From the NCBI GenBank assembly GCA_045627705.1, contig JAZQOE010000138.1, positions 1 to 22,516 on the forward strand: DNA of 22,516 bases, given 5' to 3'. The position numbers were made by a program, and so were the translations under genes. The notes beneath the pieces were generated by a model, which had not been told where the DNA came from, searched no databases, and saw only the letters and a list, made by a program, of their open reading frames with translations. This stretch comes from JBMNHG01 sp045627705. GTDB lineage: Bacteria > Verrucomicrobiota > Kiritimatiellia > RFP12 > JBMNHG01. Below, in pieces: positions 6,886-13,460 of the stretch; the first letter of the stretch is position 1; every line of letters begins with the position of its first letter.

Positions 6886-9800
6886 TTCGCCGAAGGTGAT
6901 CTTGCCCCATAGACGCGGGGTGGGGAGCATCTCGCCGGGGACGTCGTTTACGAGCCCCGTTTCCTTGTTGGCCCAGTAAACGCGCGACAGGTTGATCGTT
7001 CCATCGCGGTCTCCGAAGATGACTCCGAAGTCGCCGCGATAGGTCTTGCCAGCGATTCTTGCGCCATCGAGTCCAAGCGAGGATAGCGGGACAACGATGT
7101 CTGCGACATAGTACCATGTCCCATCGACGCGCACGGAAGCGCGCGCTGATTCGAGGGCTGTCGTGTCTTCGACCGTGTAGCGCATTACCGGCGAGTTGAA
7201 TTCCATCGGGTGCGCATTAGGCTTTTCCGCATCGGGGATGCGATGGCGGTAGATGATCGCATTCGGCTTGTCGGAGCCATCGGCGGATGGCGAGACGAGA
7301 AGACGGATGTCTCCGATGGCGGGGCCGCGCCGCGTCGCCGGGTCGCTGCCTTGGTCGGTCGCGATCTGGAAGTCCACGCAGTCGCCCGTCTTGAACATCA
7401 TGAAGCGGTCGATGCCGTGGTTGACCCATGCGGAAGGCTCGTTGACGGAATAGCGGAGGTGGAGGTTCGCGGCATCGTACGAGGCGTCGATGCGGATGTT
7501 CCAGCCGCCGGTACGCCATTCGACGAGCTGCCGCACATCGGCGGAGGCATCGGGCAGGCGCTGGATGGTGAGCTCCGGGGTGACGCGCTCTTCGGGACGC
7601 TCAAGTGGATTGAGTCGCGCCGCTGTCTGGAGCTGGACGGCGTTGACTGAAATCGTGGAGTCGGCCTCCTTGATTTGGTCGAAGCCATTGATCGCGTATG
7701 TGCGATAGCCGCCGCCACCCGCCTGGAGCAGGGCGCGCTTGTTCACGGTGTCATACGCGAACGAGCCGCCGAAGGCCTCGCCGCCGATGCATGTTTCATC
7801 GTAGCGTGCGGAAGTGCGGCAGTCTGTGAAGAGTTCGTCGATGTAGATGCCGTCGGTCGAGAGGAAGTAAACACGGCCATGGTTGTTCATGAGCGCGGCG
7901 ATGTCCGCGTTGTCGGAGAAGGGGACAAGTCCCATCGGGAACAGTATGGCCTGGAACTCTCCGGGGATCGGAAGCGGTGCGGCGTGCGAGCCGTGTACTC
8001 CGACATACTGGTTCTTGAAGTGCCAGACAAGATGGCCATCGGCGTCGAAGGCGAGGAAGTAAGGTTCGCTGCCTTCCCAGAAGGTGCGCCCGTGGGTGTC
8101 GGAGAATCCGCTCTGGTGGTTTGGAGGAACCTGCGGAACGGGGAGTTGGTCCGGGACGACAGTGCGCTTTTCCCATGCATCCGCAAGCGAGTAGTCGGGC
8201 AGGGAATCGCCCGCCATGTCGCCTGCGTTGAAACGAAGTATCGACATATCGGCGCCGTGTGAAACCGCAATGTTGAAGTCGAGGTCCGAGACATAGAACC
8301 CCCAGTAGCCGATCGGCGCGCAAACGCCGCGCGGTGTGAACTCGAACTCGTCCGCCTGCATCAGTTGGTCGCGGTTCCTATCGACCCAGAGCATGAGTGT
8401 TTCCTCGTCGCCAAGGCCCTCGCCGTAGAATCGTTCTTCTTGCTCGCCGGGATGCCTGGCGCGCGCAAAGGCGTCGAGCATGGGCTTGCAGTGTGTGTGT
8501 CGGTCGTTGAGGCGGTGGCTGTATATGCCGGGACTGGAGACGAGCGCGAGCGGGATGAGGCGGTGGTCGATGTACTCGTAGATTGTTGCCGCGGCATCGT
8601 TGGCGATCACGAAAGTGCGGCCGTTGCGGCGGACCCAGCGATAGCAGCGGTTTGAAGTCGGGGGAGTGTTCCATGTGCCATCGCCGATTCGGGTGTCGGG
8701 ATGGAGGATGCCCGTCACCGCTTCCTTGCGGGTCGCGAAATCGCCAGTCCATTCGCAATCGTGTCCAACCCAGTGCGTGGGGTCGAGCGGATCCATTCCG
8801 GCACCTGGCGAGCCGTAACTTTCTGAGCCGAGTTTCTCGTAGGTTACATGGCCGGAAGTGGCATCCCAGCGGGTGAGGCGCTTTGGATTGTGGCGTGATT
8901 CTGTTACCCAGAGCGCGCCGTTGGAATCGAAGCAAAGCGCGGTCGGGTTGATCAGGCGGTCCTTGCGCCATTCGCCTGTGTAGGCGCCGCCGGGTTCGCC
9001 GATGCGGCGGAGTTCGGCGCCGGTGGAGGCGTTGTAAACGAAAATCTGGTGTTCGCCTTCGAAGAGCGCGAAGAGTTCGCCGGAGTGGACCGCCATGGCT
9101 TTCGGGCGGCGCGAAAGGGCGCATGCCTTCTTGAATGTCGCATCGTCCGCGGCAGGGTTTGCCATGCGCAGGATATTCGTGCCGGATGCAAGCCAGAGCA
9201 TGCCGGCATCGTCGGCGACAAGGCATCCTGGCCTTGGGACACTGTAGTGGCGGTCTGCGGGGAGGAGGACGGTTGCGCGGCCCGATTCATCGAGCGGGTA
9301 TGCGTCCACGCCCCTGTGGAGACGGTCGGAAACGAAGAGGCGGCCGGCGGCGATTGCCGCGCCACCGAGCATGGCGATGCCGTTTGCGTTCGTGATGGCG
9401 GGGGCAACTCGGAATCCGTTTTGCTGGCCGGGAATCTTCTGGGCGTCGGGCGTGCGGACGAATACTTCGGGACGGTGTCCGTCATCCCAGTAATAGCCGA
9501 AGAACTGGAAGATCGAGTATTGGCATTCCTTGCCGTCGGGACCGGGGGCGGGCTTGGTGTCTTCGCGAACGGAATAGAAGCGGTTGGTCGCGCCCGAGAC
9601 ATGGAATAGGGCGGCATTGCCGAGATTCCAGCCTTCGGAGTAGGCGTTGCGCAAGGCGCCGGACGAGTTGTCAAGGACCACTGTGGAGTGTCCGCCTTCG
9701 GTGAAGAGCGAAGATGCGCTGACGAGTCCGTTGGGTCCTGCGACGAGCGACGAGAATGGGATGTGTGTCGGGCCGTAGGCCATGAAGAGGCCATGTTCGC

Positions 9801-10527
9801 CGCCATTGCCGAAGGATCCGAGGAGTTCGTAGGAGAGGCCGGGGTGGACGATGGTGCGGATGCGGTACTCGCCTGGTGCGGCGATCGTGCCATCCTCGCG
9901 GCGTCCGTCCCATTCGATGTCGTGGTGGCCCTTCGCGAATGAAAGTCCATTCACGAGATTGCGCACGCGATGACCGGATGGATCGTCGATTACGATCGTC
10001 GCCTTGCCGTCGAATGGCATATCGAGTGGAAGGAAGATGCGGTTTGCTTCATCCGCCAATTCGGAGCGAAGGCCCTCGAGGTCGAAGCCGCGCATCGTGG
10101 AAATTCCGGGGGGCGGATTGTCGAGGAATGCCGGGGTGAAGAAAGACTCGCGCTGGCGGAGGCGGCCATCTGGTTCGGTCCATGAAACCTGGAGCCAGAG
10201 GCGGAGCGGGGCATCGCCAAGGGATGCGATTGAAACATCGGCGGAAGCGGGGAGCGCGGCGAAATCGTTGGTTGCCATCGTGGCGCGCGCGGCGACGAGA
10301 CGGGCGCTTGGCGTGGCCGTCGCGGAAGGCGCGGCGCGGAAGAAGATGGTGTCGCCGGAGAGCGTCATCTCGACTTTGGGAGAAGCCTCTGACGAGATGG
10401 TGCGCCATGGCGTGTCTGGCAAGGCAGGGCCTTTCGTGCGCGCGGGCTGCGTATCGCCGCCGTTTTCGCCGCATCCAACCACCAGTGCAATTAGGGCGAG
10501 AATGGAAAGGTAGATTGGTGTTTTCAT
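6883..10527 (-). CDS. Large surface lipoprotein with FlgD-like, propeller-like and CBM9-like regions
   Basis: A 1214-residue protein whose start is set by a clean lipoprotein signal, MKTPIYLSILALIALVVGC (lipidated Cys19); the 100 codons upstream in frame are not signal-like. Residues about 168-227 resemble a FlgD-type Ig domain (FDGKATIVIDDPSGHRVRNL ... HHDIEWDGRREDG ... GEYRIR). The centre (about 230-950) contains repeated 'G.LWVTES / G.LFVSDR / MLWLASG' strands as in NHL or similar beta-propellers, for example NPTALCFDSNGALWVTES near 530. The last 240 residues look like a CBM9/DOMON-like sandwich (NIRIDASYDAANLHLRYSV ... GDCVDFQIATD ... YRGDFGVIFGDRDG). It lies 14 bases downstream of the GH30 gene and is probably co-transcribed, which suggests glycan binding at the cell surface. 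No catalytic motif was recognised, and no Shine-Dalgarno site is visible before the ATG. Confidence 0.8.
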   Translation of the reverse strand: MKTPIYLSILALIALVVGCGENGGDTQPARTKGPALPDTPWRTISSEASPKVEMTLSGDTIFFRAAPSATATPSARLVAARATMATNDFAALPASADVSIASLGDAPLRLWLQVSWTEPDGRLRQRESFFTPAFLDNPPPGISTMRGFDLEGLRSELADEANRIFLPLDMPFDGKATIVIDDPSGHRVRNLVNGLSFAKGHHDIEWDGRREDGTIAAPGEYRIRTIVHPGLSYELLGSFGNGGEHGLFMAYGPTHIPFSSLVAGPNGLVSASSLFTEGGHSTVVLDNSSGALRNAYSEGWNLGNAALFHVSGATNRFYSVREDTKPAPGPDGKECQYSIFQFFGYYWDDGHRPEVFVRTPDAQKIPGQQNGFRVAPAITNANGIAMLGGAAIAAGRLFVSDRLHRGVDAYPLDESGRATVLLPADRHYSVPRPGCLVADDAGMLWLASGTNILRMANPAADDATFKKACALSRRPKAMAVHSGELFALFEGEHQIFVYNASTGAELRRIGEPGGAYTGEWRKDRLINPTALCFDSNGALWVTESRHNPKRLTRWDATSGHVTYEKLGSESYGSPGAGMDPLDPTHWVGHDCEWTGDFATRKEAVTGILHPDTRIGDGTWNTPPTSNRCYRWVRRNGRTFVIANDAAATIYEYIDHRLIPLALVSSPGIYSHRLNDRHTHCKPMLDAFARARHPGEQEERFYGEGLGDEETLMLWVDRNRDQLMQADEFEFTPRGVCAPIGYWGFYVSDLDFNIAVSHGADMSILRFNAGDMAGDSLPDYSLADAWEKRTVVPDQLPVPQVPPNHQSGFSDTHGRTFWEGSEPYFLAFDADGHLVWHFKNQYVGVHGSHAAPLPIPGEFQAILFPMGLVPFSDNADIAALMNNHGRVYFLSTDGIYIDELFTDCRTSARYDETCIGGEAFGGSFAYDTVNKRALLQAGGGGYRTYAINGFDQIKEADSTISVNAVQLQTAARLNPLERPEERVTPELTIQRLPDASADVRQLVEWRTGGWNIRIDASYDAANLHLRYSVNEPSAWVNHGIDRFMMFKTGDCVDFQIATDQGSDPATRRGPAIGDIRLLVSPSADGSDKPNAIIYRHRIPDAEKPNAHPMEFNSPVMRYTVEDTTALESARASVRVDGTWYYVADIVVPLSSLGLDGARIAGKTYRGDFGVIFGDRDGTINLSRVYWANKETGLVNDVPGEMLPTPRLWGKITFGE

Positions 10528-10541
10528 GATGTAATACAAAA

Positions 10542-11819
10542 TTAGATTCGTATTACCGAAAGCCCATTTGGCGCGAGGGCAAAGGTGTGAAGTGCGCCAT
10601 CGAGGGAGACGGGAAGTTCGGCAGGGGCATCGGTGCGGTTCGCGGCGATGACGACTGTTTCGCCATCGGGATTGCGGAAGGCGAGGGCGTCGTCGAAGCC
10701 GGAGGTGACGAGGCGTTTCGCGCCGCGCTTCACGTTCGCGGAAAGTGCGGCGAGGAATTTGTATTCCAGATTGAGATGGTATGTGCGCGTCGCGGGGTTG
10801 ACCGTGACGAGCGAATTCTGCTTCCATCCCCAGTGGGAGAAGGCGTCATCGACGAGCGCGATGTTCCAGTATTCGTAGATGGACACTCCGTTGCGGAGGT
10901 AGTGGAGCATCAGGTCCCAGGTATGCCAGGCGTGGGCGAGATCGTTTCTGCCGTCGCCGCATTCCTGTTCGCTTTGGATGAGGACGAGGTCGGGATGCCT
11001 TTCGCGGACGCCGGGGAGAGCGTCTTTACCGGCCCATTGGAAGCCTGCGCCCCGGACGAATTTCGCGCAGTCGGGATTTGACAGGACGGTTTCGGAGAAG
11101 TCGAGCGAAGGGCGTTCGATCGTACCGAAGAACAACTCCGTGCCCGAACCTTCGAGAGCCGGACCGAGGTATTTGCCGATGAATTCCGCGAGCGTCGATG
11201 CCTTCCAGGTGCAGGAGGGGAAGTTCTGGTCGCTATTCGGCTCATTTTGCGGCATCACGGCCCAGAGCGGGACGCCAGCGGCGCGCATTGCATCGACATA
11301 GCGCCGGAAGTAGAGGGCGTATGCCTTGAAGTGTGCGGGGTCGGCGATGAACGAATCCTCGCCTTCGTGGACGCGGTCGGCGGGCGAGGCGAAATCGTTC
11401 GAGAAATCAGGACTCGACATTGGCGCGCAGCAGTACTTGCCGGTACGCTTCAGCCAGCGTGGCGGGCACCATGGGGAACCCCAGATGCGAAGAGTGTCTG
11501 CGGGGACGCGGGCCTGGACTTCGCGGATGAGAGGGAGGAGACCGGATTCGTCTCGTTCGAGGGAGAAGTGATCCATGGCGAAATCGCCGGGGAACTCGTC
11601 GTAGGAATAGAAGTCGCGGGCGAAATCGCTGGCTCCGATGGGAGTGCGGATGACGGTGAAATTGGCGCCCTTGCCTGGAGAGAACAGGGCATCGAGCACT
11701 GTCGCGCGGTCCGAGGGGGAAAGAAGGGCGAGGGCGTCGTGGCCGAGTTCGCTCATGCAGCAGCCGAATCCGATGATCGACTGATCGGTGAGGGAAGAAT
11801 CAAGGGTGAGCGTTGTCAT
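10542..11819 (-). CDS. Glycoside hydrolase family 30-like enzyme, no signal peptide
   Basis: A 425-residue protein matching the GH30 (glucosylceramidase-like) plan: IIGFGCCMSELGHDAL at 15-30 corresponds to the family's GFGGxxxE opening, LRIWGSPWCPPRWLK (110-124) to the conserved SPWSPPxWMK, and PQNEP (190-194) supplies the acid/base Glu193. The nucleophile is probably Glu284 in LIQSEQECG, aligned with the SEACVG motif of human glucocerebrosidase. The C terminus (about 365-425) is the usual small beta-domain. Substrate specificity (beta-glucoside, xyloside, fucoside) cannot be told from sequence alone. No secretion signal is present, so a cytoplasmic enzyme acting on imported oligosaccharides is inferred. 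The ATG at 11819 has GGAG seven bases upstream. It is followed at 14 bases by the large lipoprotein gene. Confidence 0.85.
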   Translation of the reverse strand: MTTLTLDSSLTDQSIIGFGCCMSELGHDALALLSPSDRATVLDALFSPGKGANFTVIRTPIGASDFARDFYSYDEFPGDFAMDHFSLERDESGLLPLIREVQARVPADTLRIWGSPWCPPRWLKRTGKYCCAPMSSPDFSNDFASPADRVHEGEDSFIADPAHFKAYALYFRRYVDAMRAAGVPLWAVMPQNEPNSDQNFPSCTWKASTLAEFIGKYLGPALEGSGTELFFGTIERPSLDFSETVLSNPDCAKFVRGAGFQWAGKDALPGVRERHPDLVLIQSEQECGDGRNDLAHAWHTWDLMLHYLRNGVSIYEYWNIALVDDAFSHWGWKQNSLVTVNPATRTYHLNLEYKFLAALSANVKRGAKRLVTSGFDDALAFRNPDGETVVIAANRTDAPAELPVSLDGALHTFALAPNGLSVIRI

Positions 11820-11864
11820 CGGAATCTCCGAAAATACTGGGGAGGGTGACTGGTGATTGCGGCG

Positions 11865-12146
11865 CTAGAAAAAGCGGAAGAAGAGCCAGAAGGCCACGAG
11901 GAAACAGAAGATGCGGATTACATGGGCGCGGGCGACGAGTTCGGGATGTTCGCGGCGTTGTGCGCGCGTTTGATGGAGACCGCCCGCCGCGATGTAGTGG
12001 AAGAGTTTGCCACGGCTTGTGGGTTGTCGCATCCCGTTGGCTTTAGGAAGGTCGAGGCGAAATGGCGAAGCGCGATCGGTTTCATCCGACCAGATGCGAT
12101 CGGAGATGCCTTCGAGCCTGCTGCGTTTTTTCCGAAAGGGGGGCAT
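11865..12146 (-). CDS. Small tail-anchored protein coupled to the LysM lipoprotein gene
   Basis: A 93-residue basic protein starting MPPFRKKRSRLEGIS and ending in a short, strongly hydrophobic, aromatic tail (VIRIFCFLVAFWLFFRFF) that could be a C-terminal membrane anchor. The start is the ATG that shares one base with the stop of the LysM gene (TGATG), a classic translational-coupling arrangement, and this is the main reason to accept it as real. The longer in-frame version beginning at 12221 would overlap the LysM gene by 76 bases and is less likely. No family was recognised. GH30 starts 45 bases after its stop. It could be an accessory to the LysM protein or simply a lineage-specific gene; a spurious frame is possible. 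Confidence 0.55.
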   Translation of the reverse strand: MPPFRKKRSRLEGISDRIWSDETDRASPFRLDLPKANGMRQPTSRGKLFHYIAAGGLHQTRAQRREHPELVARAHVIRIFCFLVAFWLFFRFF

Positions 12147-12973
12147 CAGGGGATTGTGAGGACCATGCCTTCTTTGACACGGTCGTCCTTGAGGGAATTT
12201 GCGTTTTTGATGCGCGGCCACTGTGCGGAGTCGCCATACACCATTTCCGCGATGTGGGAGAGTGAATCGCCCTTCTTCACGGTGTAGGTCCGGACACCGA
12301 AATCGTCGCCTTGCGTCAAGGAAACGCTCGTTGCGGAGGGTTGGGATGTCGTGGGCAACGGGACGGCGCTAAGCATTTCAATCCGGCGGTGCAGGTTGTT
12401 CGTTGTGGCGCAAACGCGGGACAACTCCGCCTTTGTTTGCTCGAGTTCCGCTGAAAGGGCGCTTTTCTCCGACATGAGGGAAGCGACCTTCTTTTGCTCA
12501 GTCTGGAGACTTTGGATGATAATGGCGTTTTCGCCGGAAGTGATGATGTCCCGGGAAAGTTCCGCGCCAAGAAGCTGGGTTGACTGGCGAAGGCGGTCCT
12601 CGATCATCGTCTTCTTCTGCGTCTTCGGGCGAAGTTCGAGATAGGTGCGGAAATGATAGATCGCGGCGATGTAGTCGTGGCTGTAGTCTTCAAGGAGAAG
12701 ACCGAGATTCATGTGGGCGAGGGCATTGCCTGGATTGGAGAGCAATGCCGCCTTGTACTCGGCGATCGCCTTGTCGATTTCGCCGCGTTGTTCAAACATC
12801 GCGGCGCGCTGGATTTCAGGGGCGGCCGAGTCGGAAGCATCGGTTGACGCTGGCTTGAGGTAGTCGCAGGCTCCGACGCCGAAAAGCGACAACGCCGCCG
12901 CGACCGCAAAGGCGCGGCGCGGCAGCGTGCTTTGGGTGGCCTTTGTGGCCTTTGTGGTCGCGAAGGTTTCCAT
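12146..12973 (-). CDS. TPR, coiled-coil and LysM lipoprotein
   Basis: A 275-residue envelope protein. A signal segment with RR at 19-20 and hydrophobic core ends in GVGAC (probable lipidated Cys36). Residues about 53-116 hold TPR-like helices (AAMFEQRGEIDKAIAEYKAALLSNPGNALAHMNLGLLLE). A heptad-rich coiled coil runs about 150-202, and a C-terminal LysM domain covers 229-275 (YTVKKGDSLSHIAEMVYGDSAQWPRI ... VKEGMVLTIP), which binds peptidoglycan GlcNAc chains. The whole suggests an envelope scaffold linking membrane and cell wall; the enzyme-free layout argues against a hydrolase. It follows the RRM gene by 14 bases. Its first codons (METFATTKATKATQ) are written by a 9-bp tandem repeat, so the N-terminal end is unusual, but no better start exists downstream. 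Confidence 0.8.
   Translation of the reverse strand: METFATTKATKATQSTLPRRAFAVAAALSLFGVGACDYLKPASTDASDSAAPEIQRAAMFEQRGEIDKAIAEYKAALLSNPGNALAHMNLGLLLEDYSHDYIAAIYHFRTYLELRPKTQKKTMIEDRLRQSTQLLGAELSRDIITSGENAIIIQSLQTEQKKVASLMSEKSALSAELEQTKAELSRVCATTNNLHRRIEMLSAVPLPTTSQPSATSVSLTQGDDFGVRTYTVKKGDSLSHIAEMVYGDSAQWPRIKNANSLKDDRVKEGMVLTIP
12937..12957. repeat. Tandem 9-bp repeat TGGCCTTTG in the LysM gene start
   Basis: TGGCCTTTG occurs twice in direct tandem (12937-12945, 12946-12954) with a partial third copy (TGG) after it and a CTTTGGG before it. On the coding strand this is ACAAAGGCC-type repetition that writes Thr-Lys-Ala / Thr-Lys-Ala at residues 7-12. Similar CACAAAGGCCACAAAG-type microsatellites are, from memory, scattered in PVC genomes, mostly between genes. 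Here one has become coding sequence. Confidence 0.6.
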
Positions 12974-12987
12974 TCTCTCGATTTGTT

Positions 12988-13440
12988 CTATTCGATCGGC
13001 TTGCTGTTGCGGGCCTCGTTGACTCGGAGCTTGCGGCCCTGGAGCTCGTGTTCGTTCATCGCCTTGATGGCTGCTTCCGCTTCGGGGCGGTTCGGCATTA
13101 TGACGAATCCAAAGCCCTTCGACTTGTTGTTGAAACGGTTTGCGATGATTCGCGCGGACTTCACGGTGCCGAAGCGCTCGAACTCCTTGCGGAGGCCATC
13201 TTCGGTTGTATCGTAGCTCAGGTTTCCGACGTAGAGCTCGACGTCGCCGGGTGCCACTTGCGGCATTGGCTGCGGGGGCGGAAGTGGCTTGCGGTGCTGG
13301 TGTCCGCACTTCCTGCCGTTTCTGGGGCAGATGCCGCAGCAACGGATGCATAGACCTATGATCAGTCCGATGGCGAATGCCCCGCCGAGGGACAAGTAGG
13401 CGTGGGCATTGACGAATGCCTCGATGGTAGAGGTGTCCAT
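12988..13440 (-). CDS. Membrane-anchored RRM RNA-binding protein
   Basis: A 150-residue protein joining an N-terminal hydrophobic helix (about 16-30, LSLGGAFAIGLIIGL), a cysteine/histidine cluster immediately after it (Cys31, 34, 35, 38, 45 and His47, 49), a proline-rich linker (PLPPPQPMPQ, 52-61) and a complete RNA recognition motif at 68-146. RNP2 is LYVGNL (69-74) and RNP1 is KGFGFVIM (108-115), both close to consensus. Bacterial RRM proteins are normally short, soluble and cytoplasmic; a membrane helix and potential metal-binding cluster ahead of the RRM is unusual. The start has AGGAAAG upstream. It is 20 bases behind rpoD and 14 bases ahead of the LysM gene, so it should be co-transcribed with the primary sigma factor. 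RNA-binding is inferred from motifs; targets are unknown. Confidence 0.85.
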   Translation of the reverse strand: MDTSTIEAFVNAHAYLSLGGAFAIGLIIGLCIRCCGICPRNGRKCGHQHRKPLPPPQPMPQVAPGDVELYVGNLSYDTTEDGLRKEFERFGTVKSARIIANRFNNKSKGFGFVIMPNRPEAEAAIKAMNEHELQGRKLRVNEARNSKPIE

Positions 13441-13460
13441 TTGATTCTTCTCTTTCCTGG

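Noticed and set aside
10528..10827. N-terminal extension of the large lipoprotein
   Set aside because: The added 100 residues are Arg-rich shadow sequence overlapping the GH30 gene; the lipoprotein signal begins at 10527.
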